Shown here: one piece after another, positions 19,180 through 26,852 of the stretch
Numbering within the stretch: position 1 is the first letter of the stretch
How the letters are laid out: each line of letters starts with the position of its first letter
Virus record (IMG/VR): IMGVR_UViG_3300010885_010784
Coordinates: 1 to 64,000 of that record
DNA: 64,000 bases
Strand: one strand, 5' to 3'
Origin: a virus
Position numbers and translations under genes: made by a program
The notes under the pieces: generated by a model
What the model was told of the DNA's origin: nothing
The model's input: only the letters and a program-made list of their open reading frames with translations
Databases searched by the model: none

Positions 19180-19256
19180 TCCCCCTGACAGGATTCGAAC
19201 CTGCATTCACATCCGTTATGCACATATTGGGTAGAAACCAACGCCACTACAGAGGG
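19180..19256 (-). tRNA. Degenerate tRNA-like gene (CAT-type anticodon)
   Basis: The acceptor CCCTCTG pairs with CAGGGGG. The T arm GCAGG/CCTGT encloses TTCGAAT and the D arm GTGG/CTAC encloses CGTTGGTTT. The anticodon region is poor: ATATG/CGGAT holds one mismatch and the loop TGCATAA has G instead of U33, and two extra bases precede the stem. No CCA is encoded. It may be a decaying tRNA-Met/Ile. Confidence 0.5.
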
Positions 19257-19261
19257 TTGCA

Positions 19262-19942
19262 TTAACTTCTCACTAACTTAAGTATATCATCTGAATTGGT
19301 GATAGTTAAATAGTATTTATATAAATTAAAATTGTTCATAAGGTCTTTGTCTGGATTTTGCAACACCTGACTTCTTTCGTGGTCAAAGGCGTGTATTACC
19401 CCTGTATGTTTTACTAATGGTATATTGTGCACTAGAGTGTGAACGTATTCAAAGGCTGTGTCTTCATACCCCCACTTTACGAACTTCTGGTCCATGCCAC
19501 CGAGCATCCACCAAGAAGATGGCTTGAAGACCCAGATACCAGCGTTAGAATCACGCTCAACTCTAAATGCACAGTTCATCAAGGAGCCAGACTCAAAGTA
19601 TTGGTTGGTGCTTTGTAATGGATAGAAACGATACTCTGTGTATGGATTGTGAATAAAATTATCAGACATTGCGGACTCAATTGTTTTACGAAGAGTCTCT
19701 GTTCCTTCTGGGATTGTATCTGCATCATTCATAATAATGACATCTGCACCATTACCCTCTGCGAGTTTTACCCCCAGATTTCTAGTATGTGATGGTAGCC
19801 ACTCAACTTCTGAATAAGTTAGCGACACCACGGTTGCTTCTGGTAAATTTTTTTCGTACCAGGCTTTAACCGTTTCATAAGCCCTGAGCCTACTGTCTTG
19901 ATGTTTCCAAGGTATGACTACATAAATCTTTGGTTTATCCAT
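19262..19942 (-). CDS. GT-A fold glycosyltransferase (GT2/GT7-like)
   Basis: This 226-residue protein is paralogous to the 18493 product: YVVIPWKHQDSRLRAYE start, VIIMNDADTIP, SSWWMLGGMDQKFVKWGYEDTAF. The DAD triad would bind the metal-nucleotide sugar. Start at 19942 behind GGAGG, overlapping the end of the methyltransferase gene by 25 bases, so the pair is coupled. Together with the FkbM methyltransferase it suggests a glycan-modification cassette. Confidence 0.85.
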   Translation of the reverse strand: MDKPKIYVVIPWKHQDSRLRAYETVKAWYEKNLPEATVVSLTYSEVEWLPSHTRNLGVKLAEGNGADVIIMNDADTIPEGTETLRKTIESAMSDNFIHNPYTEYRFYPLQSTNQYFESGSLMNCAFRVERDSNAGIWVFKPSSWWMLGGMDQKFVKWGYEDTAFEYVHTLVHNIPLVKHTGVIHAFDHERSQVLQNPDKDLMNNFNLYKYYLTITNSDDILKLVRS

Positions 19943-20571
19943 ACTTGGTCCTCCACTAAAGGTCCCCACTCATAAGAGCGATGTACGCAGATAAAGTTAT
20001 TCTTATTCATATAAGTAGCAATGTCCATGTGGTTCTTATGCCCAGGGTGTCTATCAAATGTTTCTGTTTCAATGTGCAACATCTTAGCACTATAAAGAGC
20101 ATCCCCCATGCCCATTAAAACTTCCCAACTAAATCCCTCAACGTCAATCTTAATTATATCAATTGTGATTCCTGACTTATCTTCTTTTTCTAGAAAGGAA
20201 TCAAAGCGTGTCATTGGAGTCATAATCTTATTATATTCAACATTTTGAAACTTCTGAACAGTCTCCATTGAAGAACATCCAGCCTCGTCAATGTTTGATG
20301 ATACTACTTGTGTAAATGATACTTGACCATTGAAGTCACCGACGGCAGACTCAACTACGTTAAAGTTAGGATAGCGTTTCCTTGTTTCTTTTACTGCTAG
20401 TGGGTTGGCATCAAAGGCGTAGATTTCTTTACCGTTTAATTTTTCACGAAAGTATTCTGCATCGTCACCATCTCTAGTTCCAATATCAAAAATAGTATTG
20501 GCAGTGTCGCCAAAATATTTTCTATATGCATCTACGGCTGGCTCTAGCCATTTATTCTGCAATATCTTCAT
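19918..20571 (-). CDS. FkbM-family SAM methyltransferase
   Basis: The SAM-binding motif is FDIGTRDGDDAEYF (residues about 28-41), followed by IYAFDANPLA and the FkbM landmarks ITIDIIKIDVEGFSWEVLMG. FkbM enzymes methylate hydroxyls on sugars or macrolides, so it may O-methylate the glycan made by the neighbouring transferases. 217 residues. Overlaps GroES upstream and GT downstream. Confidence 0.85.
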   Translation of the reverse strand: MKILQNKWLEPAVDAYRKYFGDTANTIFDIGTRDGDDAEYFREKLNGKEIYAFDANPLAVKETRKRYPNFNVVESAVGDFNGQVSFTQVVSSNIDEAGCSSMETVQKFQNVEYNKIMTPMTRFDSFLEKEDKSGITIDIIKIDVEGFSWEVLMGMGDALYSAKMLHIETETFDRHPGHKNHMDIATYMNKNNFICVHRSYEWGPLVEDQVWINQRFM

Positions 20572-20866
20572 CCTCCAGGATTGCTAGTACGCTTGCACTA
20601 AACAATGACATGTAGTCTTCGCCATCGTGCTTAAATTTTACAGTGTTGTTTGGATTAAACATAATCTTGTCTCCAACCTTTACGTCCATTGGTACACGAA
20701 CGCCACTCTTTAGTTGTCTGCCTTCTCCTACAGCAAATGCAACTCCAATATTCTTTGGTTGCTCAAACTCGTTCTGAATAATAAACAGACCACTAGAAGA
20801 TTGCTCTGGCTCTGTACTCTTCTTTTCTATCTTAATAATGATGATGTCTTCTGGTGCTTTAATCAT
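20552..20866 (-). CDS. groES: GroES-like co-chaperonin
   Basis: This 104-residue protein has the Cpn10 order: MIKAPEDIIIIKI first strand, a mobile loop (about residues 16-34) ending SSGLFI in place of the GIVL tripeptide, GVAFAVGEGR, VKVGDKIMF, and a final strand YMSLFSASVLAIL. It would cap the host GroEL to help fold a phage protein (compare T4 gp31). Start at 20866 behind GGGAGAAG. Coupled by TAATG to the upstream gene. Confidence 0.88.
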   Translation of the reverse strand: MIKAPEDIIIIKIEKKSTEPEQSSSGLFIIQNEFEQPKNIGVAFAVGEGRQLKSGVRVPMDVKVGDKIMFNPNNTVKFKHDGEDYMSLFSASVLAILEDEDIAE

Positions 20867-21153
20867 TACTTCTCCCAAGTCTCGTCAATCACTAGCAATG
20901 CAATTAGTGCATAGTTTGCCATGTCAATGAATGAATCACGAAGGCTCTCGTGCTCTGGGTCAACGCCCGAATCAACCAAGTGATTGATACGAGCCAACTT
21001 GTCGTGCATACGAACACGCAAACCATTTAGAGGACCGCCTGGACTGCCAGAGATATTCTTTGGTCCGTAGTCCTTGTGCTTGCTTACCAGAAGCGTCTCC
21101 GCTTCCTTAAAAACCTTTGATACTGATTGTGTAAATTCTTTACTTAGTTCCAT
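20866..21153 (-). CDS. DUF1599 / Nmad1-like protein
   Basis: SKHKDYGPKNISGSPGGPLNGL and RMHDKLARI...ESLRDSFIDMANYALIAL are the landmarks of the DUF1599 (nucleotide-modification-associated domain 1) family, found near phage base-modification or nucleotide genes. 95 residues, the family length. Reaction unknown. TAATG-coupled to a membrane peptide. Confidence 0.8.
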   Translation of the reverse strand: MELSKEFTQSVSKVFKEAETLLVSKHKDYGPKNISGSPGGPLNGLRVRMHDKLARINHLVDSGVDPEHESLRDSFIDMANYALIALLVIDETWEK

Positions 21154-21323
21154 TAGTACTCCTTGTGTTCTACTCCGTGCTTGCTGTCCACATACTTGTG
21201 AATCTTGCGAAGCGTTCTAGCCTTTGTGAATCCGTATACGATTACTGCGAATACAGCATTCCAAAAGAATTCTGCAATGATGTGGTCAAGTCCAAAGACT
21301 ACATCAAATAGTTCGTGTTCCAT
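21153..21323 (-). CDS. 56-residue membrane-associated protein
   Basis: A frame MEHELFDVVFGLDHIIAEFFWNAVFAVIVYGF... with one hydrophobic stretch (residues about 14-33) and a basic C-terminal half. TAATG junctions at both ends. Found by reading the gap; unknown function. Confidence 0.6.
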   Translation of the reverse strand: MEHELFDVVFGLDHIIAEFFWNAVFAVIVYGFTKARTLRKIHKYVDSKHGVEHKEY

Positions 21324-21466
21324 TAGTGCTCCTCACAATGCATGATTGCATCGTTCTCTGTTTGATAGTTGTCCCAACAATTAGTTGGGGTTAGTGTTAT
21401 TGTAAATACAATTATACCAATAAGACCTAGTATTGTCAATATGGTTAGTTTAGAATTCTTCGTCAT
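21323..21466 (-). CDS. 47-residue single-pass membrane protein
   Basis: It has an N-terminal helix (LTILTILGLIGIIVFTITL) and a polar tail with two Cys (NCWDNYQ...MHCEEH), suited to a disulfide outside the membrane. It overlaps the end of the metallopeptidase-like gene by 17 bases and couples by TAATG to the next gene. Confidence 0.6.
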   Translation of the reverse strand: MTKNSKLTILTILGLIGIIVFTITLTPTNCWDNYQTENDAIMHCEEH

Positions 21467-21788
21467 TTATAAGCCATTCTAATATGTGTGGGTTGTCTTT
21501 TAACACCCCTAAAAGATTGTTTTCATAAAGACCAATAAAGTAATGTTCCCAGGAATCAAAATCGTCTTTCTTCCTAGGCTTTGGCAGTAGGTCATTGTTA
21601 AAACGAATAGCGTGAAGAATCTCGTGTAGAAGAGTTACCTGCTTTTTGCTTGTTGCAATGTCTGAGTCAAGCACAATAATATTTCCATTATCCAGTGTGT
21701 ATCCATAACTGCCATCATTCAGCATACCGTCAGTTTGTTTTGAACGTTCTTCGACAACGTAGTTTTGTGCACCAATTTTGATAATCAT
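21450..21788 (-). CDS. HExxH metallopeptidase-like protein
   Basis: TLLHEILHAIRF carries the HExxH zinc-protease motif near residue 72. Upstream is a beta region (YGYTLDNGNIIVLDSDI) as in ImmA/IrrE-like phage proteins. 112 residues. Start at 21788 behind TAGGAG. An active protease or a repressor-cleaving factor are both possible. Confidence 0.7.
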   Translation of the reverse strand: MIIKIGAQNYVVEERSKQTDGMLNDGSYGYTLDNGNIIVLDSDIATSKKQVTLLHEILHAIRFNNDLLPKPRKKDDFDSWEHYFIGLYENNLLGVLKDNPHILEWLINDEEF

Positions 21789-21868
21789 TATGCTCCTATA
21801 ATTGTTTTGACTAATAAGATAACTGTGTTTAAGAACAGTATAAAGACTGTCCATTTAGGTAGGTACAT
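21788..21868 (-). CDS. 26-residue membrane micropeptide
   Basis: MYLPKWTVFILFLNTVILLVK... is one hydrophobic helix. ATG follows AAAGGAAACT, and the stop couples by TAATG to the metallopeptidase gene. First gene after the promoter at 21892. Confidence 0.5.
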   Translation of the reverse strand: MYLPKWTVFILFLNTVILLVKTIIGA

Positions 21869-21891
21869 AGTTTCCTTTGTTTGATATCTCT

Positions 21892-21920
21892 ATTTTACAG
21901 CAAAAGGCTGTGTTTGTCAA
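21892..21920 (-). promoter_or_regulatory. Canonical sigma-70 promoter (minus strand)
   Basis: TTGACA, 17 bases and TAAAAT, ahead of the micropeptide operon. Confidence 0.85.
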
Positions 21921-21923
21921 GAC

Positions 21924-23165
21924 CTATTTGCCTCTAAGTGTGCCTAGTTTGTGTCCAACTAGTGTGTCTGTTGGCTTACCGTCACGGTATACCCTAATGA
22001 CTGCAGCAGGAGCATCTGGTGTTCCTGTTACTGTAAAGTCTGAGTTAGGTACGTTGTACTTACCATCTCTAATAATTCTAACAATCTTACCTGTTGCTGT
22101 ACCGCCAGAAGAATTCCAGGAGACCATGCTACCAACACCCACAGCCTTAGACAGTTGTCCTTGGTCTGAATAATCTTTACCAAAATCAGCAAACAATGCT
22201 TTGTCTGCTTCTCTAGTTGCAATGCCACGACTCCAAGAGAATCCAGCGTCACCGCCCCAAGCGTCCCACATAATTCTACCGTTGCTTGGGTTGCTTGTAT
22301 TGTTAAAGTCCTTACCCTTTTTGTCTACCTCGTGGCGTGAGAAGAATGAGTACATACGCTTTACAACGCTTAGTGACATTGAGCGACCTGCCACAATGTC
22401 TCTTGCTCTACCCCAGCCAACCGCAGTTCCTGCACCTGTAGCCTTGCCTTCTTCTTTCCAGCGGATAGCACGAGCAGCAGCAGACTTCATACCAGCAGTT
22501 GGACTGTAGCCTTCTGCCTTTTCTACGCCCTCGTACTCCATCTCGTCTTCGTCTTCCATGTGATGGTCTTCCAAAGACTCAAGTTTCTCTGCGTCCTGAT
22601 ACATCATGCCGATGCTGTATGCAGTTGGTTCCCAGACACCATCTTCTTCTTCGTAAACTCTAACAGCCATTGCTGGATTCTCTGGTGGCATTGACTGAAT
22701 GGCATACTCTGTTCCAGGAACACCGTAGACACCACCCTCAGTCATAATGTGCTCTACCATTCCGTGGACCATTCCCTCTGTGGTCATGCCCATTACATAA
22801 TCGCCTTCAACAATTTTGTCTGCCTTATACATGGCACTGATTGATGTTCCCCCAGATGATACAGCACCAGAAGAGTCTCCACCATTGCCACCCTGCAACT
22901 TAGGCTTACGAAGTTTAACTTTCTTTCCCCCACGCATAGAGGTTGGAGTCTTCACACCAACGTTTGGGTATTTTGGATTTGCCGTTGACGATGGATTAAC
23001 ACTGTTAGGACCATCAGCCTTGTCTGCTTCTGCGGCATAAAGAGCCTGAACCTGTGCGGTCGCTTCTGCTTCCGTCTTGTGGCAGCCCATGACTTCGCCG
23101 CCTTCTTTTACTACTGGATACCCTGAGCATCCGTTTGAACCTAGTGAACCTACTGCGTATGGCAT
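21924..23165 (-). CDS. Phage protein with a C-terminal HVA1-TUDOR-like domain
   Basis: 413 residues. The N-terminus (MPYAVGSLGSNGCSGYPVVKEGG..MGCHKTEAEATAQ) resembles the self-contained 'C-x-GYPV..H.T..A..Q' motif of phage head/portal-associated proteins. The middle contains RMYSFFSRHEVDKKGKDF and GRIMWDAWGGDAGFSW, a common phage module. The C-terminus (VGSMVSWNSSGGTATGKI..) fits the DUF2945/hypervirulence TUDOR domain. It couples by TAATG to Dps. The overall role is uncertain. Confidence 0.7.
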   Translation of the reverse strand: MPYAVGSLGSNGCSGYPVVKEGGEVMGCHKTEAEATAQVQALYAAEADKADGPNSVNPSSTANPKYPNVGVKTPTSMRGGKKVKLRKPKLQGGNGGDSSGAVSSGGTSISAMYKADKIVEGDYVMGMTTEGMVHGMVEHIMTEGGVYGVPGTEYAIQSMPPENPAMAVRVYEEEDGVWEPTAYSIGMMYQDAEKLESLEDHHMEDEDEMEYEGVEKAEGYSPTAGMKSAAARAIRWKEEGKATGAGTAVGWGRARDIVAGRSMSLSVVKRMYSFFSRHEVDKKGKDFNNTSNPSNGRIMWDAWGGDAGFSWSRGIATREADKALFADFGKDYSDQGQLSKAVGVGSMVSWNSSGGTATGKIVRIIRDGKYNVPNSDFTVTGTPDAPAAVIRVYRDGKPTDTLVGHKLGTLRGK

Positions 23166-23629
23166 TAGTCTTCCATCTCCACTTCTGTTTCTGGCTCTTC
23201 CATGCTTGCACGGAGTTGCCAGCAAAACTTTTGTGATGCAGTCTGGCGGTCAGCAAAGAAGTTTGCTAGTCCATACTGCTTGGCTTCATTAGCCAGGTCG
23301 CTTGCTACGACCAAGGCTTCAATGTGTAATTCAATTGACTCGTAGAGGTCAGCAACCATTGGCTCTGGCTCTCCAACAATGATTGGCTCTGATACAGTTG
23401 ACATGTCAAAGAAGTCTGTTAGTCTGTATGGGGCATAAGCCTTGAGCATACGAAGCCACTCTGCGTATTCGTCTGTAGCCTCGTCATAGTCTTCATAAAT
23501 CTCTCTAAAGAATTCGTGAAACTGTTTGAAATCATCGGACTCCACGTTCCAGTGGTAGCCATGTGCTTTAAATTTAAGGGCAATGTTATCTGCTAGTAGC
23601 AGTCTCAATGCGGATAGTAGTTGTTCCAT
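23165..23629 (-). CDS. dps: Dps-like ferritin
   Basis: The ferroxidase residues His26, His38, Asp53 and Glu57 have exactly the spacing of Dps proteins (12, 15, 4), in GYHWNVESDDFKQFHEFFREIYEDYDEATDEYAE-type context. Dps binds DNA or stores iron and detoxifies peroxide. 154 residues, slightly acidic C-terminus (EEPETEVEMED). Leaderless start: ATG is six bases after TATAAT. Confidence 0.85.
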   Translation of the reverse strand: MEQLLSALRLLLADNIALKFKAHGYHWNVESDDFKQFHEFFREIYEDYDEATDEYAEWLRMLKAYAPYRLTDFFDMSTVSEPIIVGEPEPMVADLYESIELHIEALVVASDLANEAKQYGLANFFADRQTASQKFCWQLRASMEEPETEVEMED

Positions 23630-23635
23630 TGTTTT

Positions 23636-23641
23636 ATTATA
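23636..23641 (-). promoter_or_regulatory. -10 box of the dps promoter
   Basis: TATAAT on the minus strand, six bases before the ATG at 23629. The -35 is not clear. Confidence 0.6.
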
Positions 23642-23691
23642 CCATATCTATTGGTGATGGGCAGTTTGAAATCATACCCAGGATTGCTAGA

Positions 23692-23955
23692 CTACTTCTT
23701 TGTGGTAGTCTTTTTGACTGGAGCCTTCTTAGGCGTAGCCTTTGATAGTGCTTCCTGAACTTCCTCAACCTTTGGAGTAATTCCAAAAGCCTTGTCGTTA
23801 GGATTGATGTAGCGAATTGCTACAGGCAGTACAGCAGCGACCAGAGACCATCCAAGGTCTAGTGGGTCAGTTACTCCTGCTAGGTAAAGGGCTGAAGCAG
23901 CAGATAGGACTGAGCGTCCGTATGATGCTAGGATTGCCTTTAGTTGTGCGTTCAT
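23692..23955 (-). CDS. Holin-like membrane protein with a Lys-rich tail
   Basis: 87 residues with two hydrophobic segments (LSAASALYLAGVT and LGWSLVAAVLPVAIRYI) and a basic tail (KKAPVKKTTTKK). SYGRSVLSAASALYLAG..DPLDLGWS recurs in actinophage lysis-region proteins. It could be a holin. SD is GGAGAAAA. Confidence 0.65.
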   Translation of the reverse strand: MNAQLKAILASYGRSVLSAASALYLAGVTDPLDLGWSLVAAVLPVAIRYINPNDKAFGITPKVEEVQEALSKATPKKAPVKKTTTKK

Positions 23956-23974
23956 TTTTTCTCCTTGTTAATGC

Positions 23975-24415
23975 CTAGTTATTAGGCGTTTGGTTTTCCT
24001 TTGGCAATACTTCTTTTAGTTTGTCGTATGCCTCGGAAATTTTCTTTAGTGCATTTGTGTGAGCGTTCTCGCCAAGGACTTGTCCAAAGGAATTAGCCCA
24101 CTCAATTGGTGGTGTTACAGCATTGTCAAATTCAGACAGGGCTGTTTGCACCTCTTCGATGTACTGGAATGCCCAGTCACGAGAGTCTGACACAAACTTC
24201 AGGAATCCGTCAGTCTGTTCCAGTTTAGCGTTTTCGATATCCTGATATAGTTCTTCCACCTTTTTTTGCAAAAGCATTCTGTCTGCCATCTCTTGCATGT
24301 ATAGTTCAGACAATGCTTTAAACAATGTCTTTGTTCTAAAGAATCTATAAACAAGATAAATAATGATTGTTGTTAGTAGCCCAACAACTATAGCGTCAAT
24401 CCAAGATGGAATCAT
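23975..24415 (-). CDS. Membrane-anchored coiled-coil protein
   Basis: Helix 6-25 (IDAIVVGLLTTIIIYLVYRF) is a transmembrane anchor; the rest is a charged coiled coil. A spanin- or o-spanin-like accessory role is possible given the neighbouring holin-like gene. 146 residues. Not otherwise recognised. Confidence 0.65.
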   Translation of the reverse strand: MIPSWIDAIVVGLLTTIIIYLVYRFFRTKTLFKALSELYMQEMADRMLLQKKVEELYQDIENAKLEQTDGFLKFVSDSRDWAFQYIEEVQTALSEFDNAVTPPIEWANSFGQVLGENAHTNALKKISEAYDKLKEVLPKENQTPNN

Positions 24416-24420
24416 TTACA

Positions 24421-24654
24421 TCAGTCCTTCAACGCTTCACGAACAATGTAAACAATAGCACCTTGTTCTTCCAATACTTTCTTTACATCTTTAATGTATT
24501 GAATAGCATCTTCTACTTGGTGGTCAAGAAGACTTTCGATGTCTTCTGGGTCAATCTGAACAGTCAGAAAGTCATTAGCATCTAGGATAGTTACACCAAA
24601 GTTTTCTGGTGGTGTAAGTGCCTTGAATGCCGTTGCCATTTCAACAGTATACAT
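24421..24654 (-). CDS. 77-residue protein, unknown function
   Basis: Begins MYTVEMATAFKALTPPENFGVTILDANDFLTVQID and ends in a helical segment (IQYIKDVKKVLEEQGAIVYIVREALK). Lies one base after the whiB stop. No family. Confidence 0.65.
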   Translation of the reverse strand: MYTVEMATAFKALTPPENFGVTILDANDFLTVQIDPEDIESLLDHQVEDAIQYIKDVKKVLEEQGAIVYIVREALKD

Positions 24655-24655
24655 T

Positions 24656-24946
24656 TTATTCCTTATCTATTGTTAGGTCAGACCAGGTTTTAGCCCAGGC
24701 TTCTTTTGTTTTGTGTCTATTAAATTCTCTAGATATCTTTCCGTTATCTAGATACACTCCGCCCCATACCCCCACCTGTTTGGTTGATACACCAACTGCA
24801 AAACATTGACGCATCACAGGGCAGGTGGAGCAGAATTCGTCCACGTCGCTTCTTAGTTCGACATCTTCTTCGTACTTGTCAAAGAAAAGATTGGTGTCCC
24901 AGCCGTCACACTTGGCAGAATCTCTCCAGTTTTTATCATCGGACAT
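24656..24946 (-). CDS. WhiB-like Fe-S transcription factor
   Basis: Cys13, Cys39, Cys42 and Cys48 (C..CxxC..C) bind a [4Fe-4S] cluster and GVWGG (about 63-67) is the WhiB beta-turn that contacts sigma factor. This family is restricted to Actinobacteria and their phages; phage copies can inhibit host WhiB2 or reprogram sigma. 96 residues. Overlaps the upstream gene by 11 bases. Confidence 0.92.
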   Translation of the reverse strand: MSDDKNWRDSAKCDGWDTNLFFDKYEEDVELRSDVDEFCSTCPVMRQCFAVGVSTKQVGVWGGVYLDNGKISREFNRHKTKEAWAKTWSDLTIDKE

Positions 24947-25157
24947 TCTTCTTCACCAATTTAGTTGGGATGTCCCAACCGCTTTCGGTAATATCAAAAC
25001 GATTGACTGTGTGCCACTCGTGCTTGATAAACTGGGCGTTAGGCTGCATCCATGCTGTTGGCGACTTCTTCGCCTCTAGCACAGTCCAACCGTCCCACGA
25101 CAAAGACTCATTGTTATCTACAATGGTCTCCATTTCTTCTAGTGATTTAATTAACAT
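24936..25157 (-). CDS. 73-residue protein upstream of whiB
   Basis: Start MLIKSLEEMETIV follows GAGAGGTG. Trp-rich core (SWDGWTVLEAKKSPTAWMQPNAQF), of a kind also seen in phage proteins near WhiB. Couples by overlap to whiB. Function unknown. Confidence 0.65.
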   Translation of the reverse strand: MLIKSLEEMETIVDNNESLSWDGWTVLEAKKSPTAWMQPNAQFIKHEWHTVNRFDITESGWDIPTKLVKKNVR

Positions 25158-25170
25158 AATCACCTCTCTC

Positions 25171-25521
25171 TTAGTAGCGATAAACGCCAACTTCGATGCT
25201 CTTCGCTTCCGCTATGGAAACAAGGTCTGACAAAGATTCTTTAGGCTTGCTAAAGAATAAAAAATAATTAATAGAATTAATATTGTCACGAATCCATGAA
25301 GGCGGAACCTTGACTAACTTAATCTTGACACCATGTGCCTTAAGGCTACGCTCGGATATGTTTGCAAACTCTAACGCAAATTGGTTAATGTTAACAGGAC
25401 CAGCAGACATGATAGTGAACTCCTTATCATCTTCTGGTCTGTCACGCAAAGCGTTTCCGATACCACGCAGAAATACTGCGTAGTCAGTGAAACCTTTAGT
25501 TCCCTGAATCCCTACTATCAT
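25171..25521 (-). CDS. Rossmann/SLOG-like small protein
   Basis: MIVGIQGTKGFTDYAVFLRGIG and later TIMSAGPVNINQFAL look like the first strand and Gly loop of a nucleotide-binding SLOG-type fold; VPPSWIRDN follows. 116 residues. Weak assignment. Overlaps the upstream gene by 26 bases. Confidence 0.55.
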   Translation of the reverse strand: MIVGIQGTKGFTDYAVFLRGIGNALRDRPEDDKEFTIMSAGPVNINQFALEFANISERSLKAHGVKIKLVKVPPSWIRDNINSINYFLFFSKPKESLSDLVSIAEAKSIEVGVYRY

Positions 25522-25909
25522 TTGATAGTCCTTCCGTTAATCGTTCGACAACAAATATCATCTTGTCTAATTCTACCTTATCAATGGTAGTCATGTCAAC
25601 TGTTTTTTTATTTTCCTGGTCAACTCTACCGTTCTCAAATTTAGAAGTGTAAACTCTATTATCTTCAATCCAATATGCATCATCACCAATAAAAAATATA
25701 CGAGTATACTGAGACTGGTTGTGCTTTGCTGATTGAGACACTGTTGGCTTACGCTCTGGCATTGGCATAAAATCTGCTGTCAGTTCATATTGACGACTCT
25801 GACTAAAGTTTGTCTTAGCAGACTTAATGTTATTTTTAGGATGATTAACTAGTTTTGCAACAATATACATTGTTATTAAGGTTACTATTGAACCTGCAAA
25901 ATATTCCAT
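25496..25909 (-). CDS. 137-residue membrane-anchored protein
   Basis: N-terminal hydrophobic helix (residues 4-20, FAGSIVTLITMYIVAKLV), then a polar, Ser/Gln-rich domain. Start behind AGGTGATTAA. Its -10 (25926-25931) is strong. Function unknown. Confidence 0.65.
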   Translation of the reverse strand: MEYFAGSIVTLITMYIVAKLVNHPKNNIKSAKTNFSQSRQYELTADFMPMPERKPTVSQSAKHNQSQYTRIFFIGDDAYWIEDNRVYTSKFENGRVDQENKKTVDMTTIDKVELDKMIFVVERLTEGLSNDSRDSGN

Positions 25910-25925
25910 TTAATCACCTACAACT

Positions 25926-25954
25926 ATTATACTAGATTGTTGCATCAAAAGCAA
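25926..25954 (-). promoter_or_regulatory. Sigma-70 promoter (minus strand)
   Basis: TTGCTT, 17 bases and TATAAT, ahead of the 25496 gene. Confidence 0.65.
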
Positions 25955-26852
25955 GCCAGTTTTGCTTTGCTTTGTCCCAGGTAAAGTTGTCATGGATATC
26001 CTGTACCTGCCGTGTATAGTCGTATCCATGTTCTTTAATCATTTTAATAGCCTTGGTTAGTTCTTCAGCGTATCTTTCTGGCGTTAGTTCGTCAGACGGA
26101 ATCATTTTTCCATGCCCCATAGAAGTTTCTGGCAATGCCCCCAAGTCTGTGTGGACTGTGTAGCATCCAGCAGACAGTGCTTCCATCTGAGTAAGACAAG
26201 AAGTTTCTGGATAGATAGATGGGTAGGCGTGTATGTGTGCATCTGCAAAAAACTTGTAGACGATTTTGCGTGGAGTTTTTCCATAGAAGTTTACTCGTGG
26301 GTCATTGACAGCATCTAAAGGATATGAGTGTGGCAAATCTGGATAAAAATCATTAAAGATATTAAGTTCAAAGTCTTCTTCAATTAGTGGAACTGCTTTT
26401 AGCAAAATCTCCATACCACGGTGAGAGGTAGAGGCATGAATAAGTTTAACCTTATTAATATTATTAAACTTGCCTGGTGTTGGTGTGACTGGCTCAATTG
26501 CATTTGGGATTACATAAATTTGATTTAGGTTCATGTTTAACTCTTTTGAAAGAACTCCCTTTTCATATTCAGAGACTGCGATGATACGCTCAGTTGCTTT
26601 ACGAACCAAGTGATTGTTTAGTACTCGTGTAACAGTACCTACAAATTGACTGACATTGTTATGAAGCCAAAAGATATATCTTGTACCATCAGCACCTATG
26701 GTTTGTAAGTCTGGTAGGTGTCCAGGAATAATTACGTTAGTATACTTTTGAATGTTAGTCATGTGTGGCAGAATATTTTTCATAAATCCTCTAGCCATTG
26801 TTTCTGTACCACCAAAGTGGTCTTCACTATACTTAAAAATTGGATGTGCCAT
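25932..26852 (-). CDS. Glycosyltransferase family 4 (GT-B fold)
   Basis: 306 residues with HFGGTETMARGF (N-terminal Gly loop), IIAVSEYEKGVL, VKLIHASTSHRGMEILL and HAYPSIYPETSCLTQMEALSAGCYTV, the EX7E-type GT4 motif. It would add a nucleotide-sugar moiety to a lipid- or protein-linked glycan. TAATG-coupled to DUF7455-like gene. Third glycosyltransferase of the window. Confidence 0.87.
   Translation of the reverse strand: MAHPIFKYSEDHFGGTETMARGFMKNILPHMTNIQKYTNVIIPGHLPDLQTIGADGTRYIFWLHNNVSQFVGTVTRVLNNHLVRKATERIIAVSEYEKGVLSKELNMNLNQIYVIPNAIEPVTPTPGKFNNINKVKLIHASTSHRGMEILLKAVPLIEEDFELNIFNDFYPDLPHSYPLDAVNDPRVNFYGKTPRKIVYKFFADAHIHAYPSIYPETSCLTQMEALSAGCYTVHTDLGALPETSMGHGKMIPSDELTPERYAEELTKAIKMIKEHGYDYTRQVQDIHDNFTWDKAKQNWLAFDATI

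Noticed and set aside
19180-19256. Alternative D-armless fold with anticodon TCT (Arg)
   Set aside because: A GTTGG/CCAAT stem encloses TTTCTAC, but this removes a normal D arm and leaves a long variable region; the CAT fold explains more.
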